The notes under the pieces were generated by a model. That model was not told the origin of the DNA. It saw nothing but the letters and a program-made list of their open reading frames with translations, and made no database searches. Below, piece after piece: positions 12,872 through 25,412 of a DNA stretch of 64,000 nucleotides; within the stretch, counting starts at the first letter, position 1, and each line of letters begins with the position of its first letter. The stretch is from NCBI GenBank assembly GCA_033026295.1, contig CM065188.1, positions 14,042,642-14,106,641 of the forward strand. Direction: 5' to 3'. The position numbers were made by a program, and so were the translations under genes. The DNA is from Channa striata. Taxonomy: Eukaryota; Chordata; Actinopteri; Anabantiformes; Channidae.

Positions 12872-15032
12872 TTACAAATAGCTGATTTCTAGCACAGAGT
12901 TTTTGTCCAGGAGTTCTTCAGGGTTGGACCTGCTTTTACCCATCATAGATAAAACTGCCCCAGCTGGATCAGAACCTTGGCCTTTTCCAGTGTGTTCTCC
13001 GCGGTTGGAACTCTTACCCGGACGCTCCGGTGTAAGCTGGCCCCTCTGCATAACCTGTGTCCTCGAGCCCTCTGATATGCCCTGGTGGTTTCCGTTTTGT
13101 GACACTTTGCATATTTCACTCATCTGTATGGACCCTTCTGCCCCCCTGGTTTCCTCCTCTTTCCCTTCGTTTTCACCACAGTTTTCCTACGCACATTGGT
13201 GACTCCTTCACTTTTTTGCGTTTGGTACACGATGCCGCCCCACTCCTCTGTGGCACGCTGTACCTCGGTGCCGGCCCTCTCGTTGCTCTTCACCCTGCGC
13301 GAAGTGCGGCACAGGGCCTTCCTGAAGCCTCTCTTAAAGTTGTCAGAGAGAAATCCGTACAGTATGGGGTTGGCACAGCTGTTCGCATATGACAGCACAA
13401 CAACAAAAAAGTAGAGGCCCCTGAAGTCCCCAGGCAGGACCACCAGGAGGTTTACGATGTTCAGAACGTAGAAAGGCAGCCAGCAGAGGACAAACACCGC
13501 CACCACTACAACCACCATCCTGGTGATTTTACGCTCAGACTTCCTGCGCCGAGATGATGTGGCCTGTGCTCGTTTTCCAACACTTCGTACCTTTGTAAAA
13601 GAAGCAAAGGAACGTTTACCCGTCTCATTTAAACTCAGCTCACCTGAATTACAAGAGAAACAATCTCACTGAATGCAGACGTTCTGAGTGCTGCCAGTGT
13701 GACTTCAAACTTTGTATCTAACACATAGTTTTACAAGCTTCTTCTCTTTTTTAAAATAAATGTAGGTTTTATGATGGTGATGATGATGATGTATTTTATG
13801 ATGATGATGATGCATTGTAGCCGATTCATTTTAATCTAGTGTCCCTCAGAGCCTTAACAAATAAACTCAAACACAGTGTGCTTCTCCATGATTTCTGTGA
13901 AAGCGCCCTGCAAAACCGTTGGTAACATCAACAGAAAACAGTCCAATTATAAAGGAGTGTGTTTGTGCAGTTCTTGATAAAAGCCGTTAATGCATTAAAG
14001 GGAGTGGATGCATTAGAGCTTTATTTGGAAGGACTTCTTTGTACAGTATATAGACAAAACTATTTTTGCAAAATAATAGCTACCAGTTCATCAGGGTGTT
14101 CAACAGTGTTGGCTCGTGTACTATTTTGTGCCGGTTGCCTCACAAAAATAAAGACCAAGCAACCATTTTTGCATCCAGCATCTTTACCTACGTCACGGCT
14201 CTATTTCAACACATCTGGACATGCTGTATGGTGCGTTGATGTAAGTGCTGTACCTTGATGACGATCAGCAGGTAGCACAAGCAGATGACCAGCAGCGGGC
14301 AGAAGAAGCCCACAGTGCAAGTGTAGACAATGAAGGACGTCTTCCACACCTCCGCTGGCTCGGGCCACACAATGCTGCAGTTCCCATCGTCCTTTAGCAC
14401 GTTTGCAAACACAACCACCGGCAGCACCACCACGAAAGACCCTGCCCAAACTGTGGCACTGATCGCCTTGGCCACGTGAGGGCGGCGCCACCAGCAGGAG
14501 CGGATGGGGTGCACCACAGCCAGGTAGCGGTCAACTGACATTACAGTCAGGCAGAAGATGCTGGTAAACTGGTTGATGGCGTCCACTGTCATCACCACGC
14601 GGCACATTAGAGATCCAAAAGGCCAGGAGAGCAGGGCGTTCTGCACCGCCAGGAAAGGCACACCCAGCATAAAGAGCTCATCTGCAATAGCCAAGTTGAG
14701 GATGTAGATGTTGTGACTGACTCATTCTTGGTGTAGTTGACAACAACGTGGATGACCAAAGTGTTTCCCACCAGGCCGACAACACACACTATCCCATAGA
14801 TGAGAGGAATGAAGATTCCAGCCAAACCAGGGAGAGATACAGGTTCAGGCTTGGTGCAGTTCTGACACGTGTTGTTTAGGAAAGCGCCATCGGCTGGGGT
14901 GAACTCCAACTGAACAGTGGGAGTGGAGAGGATCAGGAAATGGGAGTGAGGGGCGGCAGTGTTGTCGCTCCAGGTAGATGCAGGGGCTTCCTGAGGCAGA
15001 AAGGAAACGTGGGTGGCCTGGATGATCTCCAT
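12872..15032 (-). CDS. sstr3: Somatostatin receptor 3 (two frameshifts)
   Basis: Class A GPCR for somatostatin, Gi-coupled, plasma membrane. Exon 1 runs from 15032 down to 14254 and exon 2 from 13590 to 12872. Splice sites are AAG|GTACAG and ACAAAG|GTACGA, inside intracellular loop 3. Visible landmarks are N-linked sites in the N-terminus (NNTC, NCT), TM1 GNTLVI, the family-defining 'FTSIFCLTVMSVDRYLAVVHP', TM5 'FFCPLLVICLCYLL', TM6 CWLPFYVLN, and TM7 'YANSCANPILYGFLSDNF'. 'ADELFMLG' and 'WPFGSLMCR', an acidic tail and the C-terminus ISYL point to SSTR3 rather than SSTR5; adjacency to rac2 agrees. Frame breaks occur near 14711 (between 'NESVT' and 'ILNLAIADELF') and within 13141-13185. Each is a net loss of one base. 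Adding the two bases gives 1500 nt, 500 codons including stop. Either assembly errors or a disabled allele. Start at 15032 chosen as the first Met before the N-glycosylation sites. Confidence 0.9.
13777..13812 (+). repeat. (GAT)n repeat in the sstr3 intron
   Basis: Two ATG/GAT trinucleotide runs separated by a short spacer lie inside the intron of sstr3. No other feature was seen in the rest of this intron. Confidence 0.75.
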
Positions 15033-18000
15033 GAAGGCGTTAACGAATATGACGCAAAAGAGGTCAGCAAGGTCCCATCAGTGACAGGTCAACAGGCCTA
15101 TAAGGACAAACACATTAATGTTGCATATACATGGTAAAATTAATGAAACATGTAGAACAACATACACTTTTTTGCAGTATTCTCAAGAAACACATGCGGT
15201 ATAGTAACGGTAATGCTGTCGTGTACATTGAGTCAATGACTGTAGGCAAGAGACAGTTAGTTTCAGCCCAAAGAATGAACGCTGTGTGAATTATGTATCC
15301 GTGTGTTAAAAATAATAACCAAATAAAGAAATGCTACCAACTAATCCTCCTAATTAATAAGACGTACCATGCTTGGTAAATGTTTGGAGACTTGTTTGTT
15401 TCCAAAAGTTTGATCAAATTATCATTTCTACATCTTTCTATTTGACCACAGTCAGTTTTAAAAGCTGGGTCCACACAAAAAAAAAAAAAGTCTGTCTGGC
15501 CCTCGAAAGCTCATATATTATCACTTCGTACCCTAAAACCTGTAGAAAGTAAAGTGAAAATCCATCCAAGTTGTGGCATTGACATTTATGTCCTGGACTA
15601 TTTCTTAGGTGTTAGTAACAGCTTCTCGGTGTCACTGCACATCAGGGGAGCAGTTCCTCCTTTTAGTTCATCTTTATAGCATCACCTTTTAAATACAATA
15701 TCAAAAACGTAACGTACACTTGGACCTTATCTCCATGTAAACATCAGTGCTTGCAACACTGAGCTGCTCCTGCTGATGTGACGGACAAAAGTTTGAAAAG
15801 TTTGTCGAGTCTCAGCCCGTCTGCTTGTAGAATACCAAACCGCTAATCAGCTTAACAACCCTCCTTCCGTCACAACAAAAACAAGCCTGCACCGGAACAA
15901 AAACAGAACATGTTCACTTCCATTACTACAAGACTTGTTTATGAAGCCCCCCTGGCTTCTTAATTACCAGCGTGCCCCACGCAGGCACACCCTCATCCCT
16001 CACAGCGATAGGCCAATAATTGGTGCTCTGTTAGGAACAAAATGCATTAACTTTCAGAGAAAAAAAGATAACAGAGACATGTCCTCCACAACCTTAACCT
16101 AAGTGCATTAATGCAGAGGTGAGGAAGATGAAAAAAGGAGCGAAGAGAGGAAAACTCGTTTCCAGTGCTACAGGATACGGGTGGACATAATGGGGGAAAA
16201 ATAAGTCAATCTTGGGGAAATGTCGATGCAGACAATTAGTGAATTTGGAAAGTTGTGTAGGTGTTTGGCTGCTGTAGCTAATAAGAAACACCAGCACCTC
16301 AAAGTCATCGTCCCTGTTCAAACACGTGAAATATTTGTGCATATTAATTGTGGATATAAGTGAGTTTAAATTTTAATTCTAAGCTGAGTGTGATATATGC
16401 CATACAACTGTGAGGAGATCTGAGCCACTTGATTCCTAAAAATACAGGAGTGCACAATGAAAGTATGTAATAAAGTCGGTAGGTTATCGTTGAAAGCGTT
16501 GTGGTTGGGGAGTTGTTCATGTTATTGCAGATAGAGACTGTTTGAATGAACACGTGGCAACTGAACTGATCAACTGAGTGATGGCACGTGGAAACTGTTG
16601 GGTTGTTATGGTGTAATATGTTCTAGAGAGATGGAGGTGGGACAGCTGTTGTCCAGGGTTAGAGGTGTCTGCAGTAACAGTCGTACAATTGTACATGTAT
16701 ATATATTTTTTCCTCTAAAAATGATTCTAATCCACACTTGTGACAAGTAGAAATTTACGTAGAATGATGATGATGGTAAAAATATGACGAATCTACAATA
16801 TTTTTCCTCATAGAACTATGATTATACTGTAAATTTAATTCATTCTGAGTATATATATATTTTCTATGTTCTATTATAATACAACATAGACATGTTCTTC
16901 TGCAACTGACACTTTTATAAACAATTTAACTTAAATGTGAGAAAACAGCATCTGCTTATCTATGGAATAAAAAAAATGAAAGCAACCACAAAATGAAACA
17001 TTAAAATCAACTGAACACAAACGATACAAGATTAACCTGAAATGCAAATGAAGGTGTGAGTTACTGAGATCATAAAATTTAACAAAGGCAGTGACAGAGC
17101 TGCAGGGTTAACGCCAAAACCACTGACACTCGGTTACTTTAACACGTAGAACGAGCTTTATACCCATTTTACAATACACACAAATGTAAAAACAGGCAAA
17201 TTATAAGGTTTTTACACAAATTATAGGTGAAAAATGGATATATAATTAGTAACAGAATAAATGCACCACTGAAGTCCCCTTTACCAAATATCAGCCGGCT
17301 CACACTCACTTCCCTTCGTGCTGATTCAACCCCCCCAACACACTGTTCCATCCTAATCTCTGACACGCACAATACGAGCAGATGGACAATCTTTCGTCCC
17401 AGAAGGCATCACCTTATTTGTCCACCGTTGTATGACGGCCTCAAAGAACAACTTCCTGGGAGAAGTTGCTATGGCGATGGACAGTCAAAATGTATGGAGC
17501 GGGTGGTGGGTGGTGGTGGTGGGGGGGGTTAGACAAACAACAGAGTCCATTCAGATGCAGAGGCAATAGGTGTTATGTTAGCATTGTGTCTGAGTGCTAA
17601 CACAACCAAGTGCACTTGGCTTTGTGTGTGTGTGTGTGTGGAAACTGTTCTGTGAGCCCCTGCTGGGTGCAGGTCCTGCAGGTTTAGAGGTGCTAGTGAG
17701 CCACAGAGCATCAGGATACATGCAAGTTAAGGCAGGGTATATTAGTACACTGAGATCCACTGACAACCCCTGGGGTTCCCGTGATCCACTACGAAGGCGT
17801 GCTGTGATACAGATTTGGGTGAATGTTTAGCCAGAGCTCCCGCCACAGACATATGACAAGAGCAAAAGTTGATTAGAAACCGGAGCAGATGGGGATGGAG
17901 TTGTTCTGCAACAAAGTGACACTACGAGAAGATCATGAGCGTGGGCGCTATTTCTGAACACGTAGGAGGAGGGAATGGTTTGAACTGAGCCAACTCTGCA

Positions 18001-20439
18001 CTCACTCTGCGTCTGTGCGTAGCCTTGTAGCATCTTTTAGCCCTTTGTTTTGGTTTTATGCAAATTCAGGTTTGTTTGCGTGGCCTCGGATTGGCCGAAA
18101 CTCATCTAGTTCAGGCTTGAGCAGTGGAGGAGGCTTCAGTATGTCCGAAGGCTGCAGTGGAATAACAAAATGAGACGTTTTTGTCCTTCATAACAGTGCA
18201 AACACCCAGGCGCCATCGCACAGAGACGCGACAGCAAGGACACGTTTATGTTGTCATGTCCAAGAAGTGAGCATGTCCTACACAATACAAAGAGGGATGA
18301 CAGAGGGACAGATTGTTTATGAGTTGCTGTTCAGTGGGACTGTTACCATTGTTGTTAGAGAGCGTGCGGACAATTCTGTGTTTTCTGTGCAACAAAGATT
18401 AATGATGTTGCTTTTTTCAAAAACTGTGAGAGCAACACTGGGAATCATAAACCTGTTTGAAAACCCTCCAACCCTGGAGTTCACGACCTTTTCACTCTGT
18501 GTAAACAACTGACATCTGTCATCTCCGCTCAGTCATAACTCGTAAGCTCTGATGGGACTACTTTTTTAGTCATACACTGTTGATGGCATTTGGAATTATA
18601 ATAATTGATAGTGAAGACTGTGGGGTCCAAAGTGGCCTCTTAGCTTTCAAAGCCTGCCTTATCTCCACTGGGGCCTGAGCATTTGATATTTTAAAGGTCC
18701 CTTTTTGGCTTCGGCATCAGTTTCCATTCTCCTATAGTTGTAATGGTACAGAAATGACACATTCAGTCAAAACGTCTGGGCTGCGCAGCACTTAAATATA
18801 TTAACAGATCCCATTTCTAGCACCTCTCACACAGATAAATGAGCATCTATAGAGAAAAGGCAAACACACACAAACGCGTCTTTCACAACCAACGACATAG
18901 GCTTTGAATGCAACAGCTGGATTTTCTGAAAGCAGTCAACACTGTTTCACCGACAGTCCTCTTGACTCTGCGCGTACGAAAGGGCTTTTTGTGATTACAT
19001 GGTTGATACCAGGGGTGAAGAGCCGCTTCCTCCTCACTGAAAACTCTATGGATTCCTGTGTAATTACCTCAAAATTGTCCAAGCCACAGCTCGGTGCAAA
19101 CAAGCAGCCGATATGAACGAGAGATCACTAGGTCAACGTTAAAACAAACGTGCTTTCGGTAAATATTCATTTATGCACTCGGTGAAACACTCAGTCATTA
19201 ATATAAGCTTCAAGAGCATTTTAGGCCATTTGCATTGTCTCTTTGACACTCTGTCCTCCGATTAAAAGCTGGACCCTTTCAAAGACTTTTTGACACTGTG
19301 TTTTCATGTAGGACGTGTAGTAACAGAGAAGTGCTTTGACCTTATTGTGACTTTCACACATCTGGCATTTATGACTGCTGATAACCTGATGCAATATTTA
19401 AACGCAGTATTGGTTTTATGAGGCCTGGATGTGTAGAAAATAAAGCGACGATACAGTTTCAATCTTAGAAAATTTATCTGATGTGGTTTGACAGTTTGGC
19501 TGGTTGTTTTATATTTAATGAGATGCCTCTGTAAGGCTAATTATAGACTGTGCCAATGTCTGAAAAGCCATTAGGGGATTTTTTACATATGGGCCATTAA
19601 TGGTCCAAAGGTCATGACTTGTAGTTGATGCTTGTGTTCATCAGTCAAACCTCACCACTGGACAATTTCACCTCTGACCTTTACGAGAGCAGACAGCTGT
19701 AAACCGGACAGTTTCATTAATAACATCAATAAAAACATGTACAACGGAACATTTTGCTGCACACTCGCAGTTGTGACTGCAACGACGCTGAATACTTTAA
19801 TAGCTTGATCCAGCAACGTTTATGCTGGACAACATTAATGAAGGAGTTATGAACAGCCCGTTCGCCTTCAGCGTTACATGCGTAGGGCACCTGTTCTCGA
19901 TGGTGATTGATGCTCAGAGTTTTCGGTGTAGGTCAATGGAAACACAGAGGCTTGGATATTTGACGCTTAAAGCAAAGATGTTGAATAGAAATTTTAAAAG
20001 TTTTTTTTAATTTTTCCACACGAGACCAGGGTTCGACTTTACTGTGAGATGTCGCGGTGCACGTGGCTACTATAGTAAGGATGTACGCGTGTGCCGTTAT
20101 CACTGTTTGTAGCATTTTGTTTTCGTGTAATTCATCTTGTAACTTGACCTTACCGTCATTGGCGGTAAAGGTTACCTGCGTCGCCAATATGATGTGCCAA
20201 AGGACGTACAAAAAAATGTACAATATGACGCCTTAGGCAGCATCAATATCTGACACTGTGGGATGAGAACGTGTTGTTACAAACCCTTTCGAAGGGTTTT
20301 TATTAAAGCAGTGCCACCTTTGTATAATATTGCACCTTTTGCCTTCAAACAAAATATTTAACAAAACAAATCAAGAAACATTGCAAAACAATGCATGAAT
20401 ATGAATCTATCATTAAGATAATCCGTGCTCAAAATTGCA
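15033..20439. other. Intergenic region upstream of sstr3
   Basis: No gene recognised. The sstr3 promoter and any non-coding 5' exon should lie in the first few kilobases but no decisive signal was seen. Notable contents are a G-rich tract at about 17505-17529 (GGTGG repeats ending in G8) and a short TG run near 17623-17640. Confidence 0.5.
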
Positions 20440-20740
20440 AATTGTGCCAGAAGCAGCCAAACACTTCACCTCATTAAAAACACAGCATCCCCACCATGAA
20501 GCATGGTGGTGGCAGCATCAAGCTGTGTGGATGCTTCTCAAACATTCAGACCAGCAAGACAATCACCTCAAACATTCAGCCAAAGCTAAACGCAACAAAG
20601 TTAATGTTCTGGAGAGTCTGCTCCTCAACCCACCGGAGAATTTTGGGCTGTTGAGACTGATCCACACAAGCTCAATTATAACTAAATACTGGTTGTATTT
20701 GTGTGAAAACTTGTGCAATGACTAATTGTCCATGTTATAC
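20440..20740 (+). mobile_element. Decayed Tc1/mariner transposase fragment
   Basis: The bases at 20491-20535 read 'MKHGGGSIKLCGCF' in one frame, a clear relative of the KHGGGSVMLWGCF motif of Tc1-like transposases. The following 'cagaccagcaagacaatcacctcaaacattcagccaaagc' region matches the usual downstream segment of such elements in parts. Stops and shifts interrupt the frame. No terminal repeats were identified, so this is an internal remnant. Confidence 0.7.
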
Positions 20741-21621
20741 TAATTACTAATTTGAATTGCTTTGAAGAAATCACTTTTCACTTTGACAAATAATATTTTG
20801 GGGGCTAAAACGTCAGAGGTAGGTGCTGAAAATTATTCTGTAAAAGCCTAAGACACAAACAAGCCTTTTTCTGCATAGAATGTTTGTAATCATGATGTTG
20901 TCCCCAATATTTCACGTAGACTACAGTGTGTTTACAGCATGTGGCAGTTAATTAACGTCGCCGATCGATGATAAACACGAAAGGGTTTTTGATTCCACTG
21001 GAGAAAAAGAAGTGGATGAAAGATACACATCAGCTAATTGGCGATCCGTCAGTCTTATTGCACGCGGCAGTCTGCCTCCACTGCCGCTGTTCAATTAATG
21101 GATTTTTGTGGGGCTGGAGAAAGGCTGGATCTAGTCTGCATCCTGCCACATCGCTGCCTCCACATTTTTCATTACAAGGCCCGACGAGAACTCACAGATC
21201 GTCCTGACTTTGAGCAGTATTCCTACGAATACGCAAACACAGCTGGTACATCTTTGAGGTGGTTTGCATTTTCCAAACCGCTCATATGCACATGCACGAA
21301 GATAGTGTGCGTTCAAACAAGTCATTGTGCTCTGAGTGAAAGTTCTGAAATGTGTAGTTTGCAACAGATATTGGGAACATGCAATAAAGAGGATTTGAGG
21401 GCAAATGAATGTTTTGATATATGTGTGCATGAGTGTATTTACGCTGCTAATGCCACAAGTGTTTCAAACTGAGCTGTATCTACAATTAACTTGTCTCCCC
21501 ACACACACACACACACACACGTGTGTGGCTGCATGTAATTACAGGCCGTGTTCGGCCAGAACAGAATAAAAAGCCTTAAAAGCTGCATTAGAGTGGATGT
21601 TTGCCAATTAAATAAAAAGCT

Positions 21622-21656
<35 letters not shown>

Positions 21657-22488
21657 CCCAGGACAGACAGGGAGAGGGGAGGACCAGGGTCATGAGAGGT
21701 TAATTGTTTTTCTTTTTTACGCCTTTTCATCAGTCGGGCTGCTGCAACAATGTCATGCAAAATGTGCAGTTAATAAAAGTTCATAAAGTTAATAAAGGAC
21801 ATTTAGAAAACAAAAACAAAACAACGACACCCTGGATACAGAGTTTACGGTTTTTCTCAGCCAGTCTTCATGCTTTTTCCCTCAGACATTTGGTTTTCAC
21901 TCCTCTCAAATCTCCCTCGTGCTTCTCTCTCCATCGCTACTTGTCTCCATCCACGTCTGTCTCGGTGCTGGACTGACTGGTCCTTTCCAGCAGGGACGTT
22001 TGTTTCACTTTGGGCAACAGTCAACAGCCTCAGATTTCTGAATATTATCCTTGCAGGCTACATAATACAGGATCATACATTCCTACTGCTGTTTCCGTGT
22101 GCCTGTATGAAATAGTGGCAGCTCATTCATCGCCCGCTGATGCGTAAAAAGGCAAACAGATGTTCACGGTGTAAAACACACTATCGCCTTTTATCGCTGC
22201 GGTTCAGTCGCGGAGACATAAGCTCATCAGGAAGATAAAATATTTGACTGTGTTATTGATATGATTCCTGTGAAACTGACCAAGACACTCACGCGCATTT
22301 TACCAGCGGACGGAATTCAGGACACAGACAAACAGCAGAAACAGAAACATGTGGATGTAGAAAGACTCACCGGCGTCTCCGGTCCGTCCACACGCAACAT
22401 GCTCGGCGAAGCTCAGGCACAGTCTCACCCACCGGTGAAGCGACGCGTTAAACGGCTCCGCGTCCGCTCGGGGGGCTGCGCTCCACTT
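20741..22488. other. Intergenic region with microsatellites
   Basis: No gene recognised. There is a CA run at about 21501-21520, and a longer TG run at about 21624-21653. The rest has no signal I can support. Confidence 0.5.
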
Positions 22489-22547
22489 CCACACACACAC
22501 ACTGACACACACACACACACACACTGACACACACACACACACACACT

Positions 22548-22592
<45 letters not shown>

Positions 22593-22824
22593 CCACACAC
22601 ACACACTGACACACACACACACACACTGACACACACACACACAGACACACACACAGACACACACACACACACTGACACACATACACACAGACACACACAC
22701 ACAGACACACACACACACACTGACACACAGACACACACACACACACAGACACACACACACACACTGACACACACAGACACACACACACAATGTCAGACAC
22801 ACAAACAAACACACACACACACAC
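22489..22824 (+). repeat. Long interrupted (CA)n microsatellite
   Basis: About 336 bases of CA repeat are interrupted by regularly spaced 'CTGACA', 'CAGACA' and 'CTTCCA' variants, which suggests a higher-order minisatellite built from CA units. Minus-strand open frames of cysteine/valine over this tract are repeat artefacts. Confidence 0.97.
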
Positions 22825-23056
22825 TGTTAAACTGGCAAACAAGGGGGCACTTATGGATGTTTTCGGTGTAAAGGCATTTATCTTTTTGTAATCATTCATT
22901 GCATTTAATGATGTGCATGTTTATAGACTGAACATTAATGTCAGTTCAGAAATCTTGGGCTGCAGCAGAAACGTTAAAGGCAAACAAGTGGACATGTTTT
23001 GTGTAAAGGCATTTCACTTTTTCAGGCTTTTTAATGAAGTATGTTTATCACCATTC

Positions 23057-24790
23057 ATACAGCACCGTGCAAAAGTCCTACAGACCACTGTGATTTATTG
23101 CTCAAACACAAACAGGTTCTGGGCTAAGGTGAGAACCTAGTATGACCTTTTCTTGCACTTATCAGGTTTTTCAGAGTCTTCACGGGCGCCGTTGGGGGGT
23201 TAGGACGATTCCAAGGGCCCACGAACTTTGGGAGCCCACAGAGACGAGCTTTTTTAATTATTAGCAGTAATATATGTGATATCATAAATGTATCTATGAA
23301 AGAATTACAAATAAGGTAAAATTTCGTCTTATTTCTGCCTCTCCAGTCAAATGACACCCCTCCTCCCATGTAGCGCATGGTTCGGTCCGTAGAATACGAC
23401 AAAGAGAGAAGAAGGGCCGACAATTACTTAAAAGTTATTTTAAAGGTTTGTGTATTCACGGAGGACGGAGCTTCCTTTGCAGTTTAATGTTAGCGCTACT
23501 TCCTTAGCCGACAGTCTAACTCGCTAGCTTATGTTTTTCACCACTGAAAATGACAATAATGTCATTTTGTAAACACGTATGATAGTTACTTCACTTATGA
23601 TGAGGTTAGTGTCACAGTGGACACTGAGCCGCATGACCAAAGCTGTGGTCAGTCCTATGACTAAACTGCAGACACAGATTTTGGATATCTAGCTTGGTTT
23701 GAATGTTTGGTGCAGAATGGCCGAGGTAAAGGGCCCAAAACTGCCAGCAGCGCCCCTGGTTTTCTTGGTCTTTCACTCCTGTTTTTGGCCCAAGAGACTT
23801 GGAGACATGCTAAGTGCCTCACAGTTTCGTGTTTCAGACTAGGAGATGTGAAGCTAGGACCTGGCTCAGCATCTGATGCCATGTTGGTCCCGATGGATCA
23901 ACAATTGTCAAAAAAGTCGAGAGAAGAAATCATTTCCTTTCAGAAAGCAGGAGAAACCACCAATGGAAGCAAAGTTCAGCATTTCAAGGAGTTAAAGGAG
24001 CAATGGCTACGCTAAATGGACGTGGGAGATGTGACTAGATTTCAGACGAGGCAGGTACAGATATCAAGTGACTGCTGAAGACCCGCCGCAGGTGGCAACA
24101 GAGACTGAGGTTTCAATTTGCACAGTGAAACACTTAAAAGCTGAAGGTTGGTATGCTAAAAGTACAAAGACGTACACCAGAACTATGGTCAAAATCATAT
24201 AAATAAGCTACAGAAATTTTGTTCTTTGTTCTGTGGAGCAATTAAACAAAACTGGATTTTCAGGTTCATGGATCAGTGGTATGGATCAGTCTGGAGAAGA
24301 GACAGCTCTGCTCTGCTCTGCTCTGCTCTGCTCTGCTCTGCTCTGCTCTGCTTCCTCTTTCAATGGAAACCTGCAGCATTTGGAAGTAACTGAAGACACT
24401 CTATACGAAAACAGCAGAGCATCTGTGAGGAAGCCGAAACTGCACTGGACCTTCCACCAGGACAAAGGTCACAAGCATGCTCAAACTCCACCAGGACTCG
24501 GTCCCAGAAAAAGTCCTAAAAGATTCTAGAGGGGCCGTCACAGTCCACTGACTTGAAGCCCATGGAACATCTCTGATGGGATTTGATGAAGGCGGTTACT
24601 GCATGGAAACCAGAGAATGTAGATGAAGTGTGGGTCAGTCCTCAGGAACTCTGCCAGAAGCCGGTAACTGTCTGCGCATCATGTTTGCAGCAGGTCATAA
24701 CAGCAAACAGTGTTTTACTAAAGACTGAAGACACTTGTCATAAAGTGCAGGACAGAAATGAGACGTTTTACTGCTGCAGTTTTACATGAC
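23057..24790 (+). mobile_element. Decayed Tc1-like DNA transposon
   Basis: 'ACAGCACCGTGCAAAAGTC' near 23061 resembles a Tc1-like terminal repeat. From about 23891 a degenerate transposase can be followed. It starts 'DQQLSKKSREEIISFQKAGET', shortened here to its core LSKKSREEIISFQKAG (N-terminal helix-turn-helix). Later come a VSICTVKHLKAEG-like segment and 'WTFHQDKGHKHAQ'. From 24540 follow 'STDLKPMEHLWW', 'MKAVTAWKPENVDE' and a LCQKPVTVCASCLQQVITAN-like end that aligns with the SPDLNPIENLW...K domain. Multiple stops and shifts show it is inactive. A (GCTCT)n tract has expanded inside it. The 3' terminal repeat was not found. Confidence 0.7.
24305..24352 (+). repeat. (CTCTG)n pentanucleotide repeat
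   Basis: Nine or so perfect CTCTG copies lie inside the decayed Tc1-like element. Confidence 0.9.
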
Positions 24791-25268
24791 GTCTAAGCTC
24801 ATTTGTTTCGATAAGCCAGTTTTTACTAAGGAACTGATATGATCAAGAGGAAACTTTATTCCTAAGAACATTTCATCATGATAACGTCATGTTAAACCCT
24901 TTTATCAATGGAGAGATTTTAAAAAAAGACAAAGCATCTGAGGCTGCAATGAAAAGTGTTGCCATTGTACATTTTGTGTTTATATCTTTGTATTAAGATT
25001 TAAAGCGAACAAAGTTGTGTGTCCCGCTTGGTGTTGGCGGATGATAGAAAATCAACACATTTGTGTTGGTGTGAGGAGCCACAGATGATGAGTGTTGTAC
25101 ACCACATCATAAATGTGTCTTGATCTGCATTTGAAATATATTCTATTGTTACTTTGACCTTCAGGACCGTACAAAGTGCTTTTCAGTCTGATTGAATCAA
25201 TTTTAATCAATGTCAAGTGACTCAAAGTGACTCAAAAAAACAAAGTCATGGATTCCTGAATATTTCGC

Positions 25269-25412
25269 AAACTTTGCATAAATATGCACGCCTCTCTATT
25301 CATTGGGTTCGGACCAGCAACCCTTCGCAAAGTGAAGGTGGATCCAAAGCGATACGTACAAGGTTTTAAAAATGCGCCGCTGTCGCATTATCTCAGTCGC
25401 TGCTGGACAACA
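25269..25412 (+). promoter_or_regulatory. Promoter region of protease paralogue A
   Basis: The 16-mer AAACTTTGCATAAATA at 25269-25284 is identical to that at 33062-33077 upstream of paralogue B, at similar distance (144 and 153 bases) from the start codon. It holds an octamer-like TTTGCATA overlapping a TATA-like ATAAATA. A second A/T box (TTTTAAAAA) occurs near 25363. ATTGGG near 25302 could be a weakened CCAAT box on the reverse strand. Confidence 0.5.

Noticed and set aside
12872..15032. Calling the receptor SSTR5 or SSTR2
   Set aside because: IVNLLVVLP and the TM7 region look SSTR5-like at first. ADELFMLG, WPFGSLMCR, the acidic tail with ISYL and the rac2 neighbour favour SSTR3.
17505..17529. 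G-rich tract as a quadruplex control element
   Set aside because: It is a GGT/G-run simple repeat far from any recognised promoter. No support for function.
22300..22899. Minus-strand Cys/Val-rich open frames up to 199 codons
   Set aside because: They arise from the CA/TG repeat, which is open in several frames. No splice sites or conserved protein.
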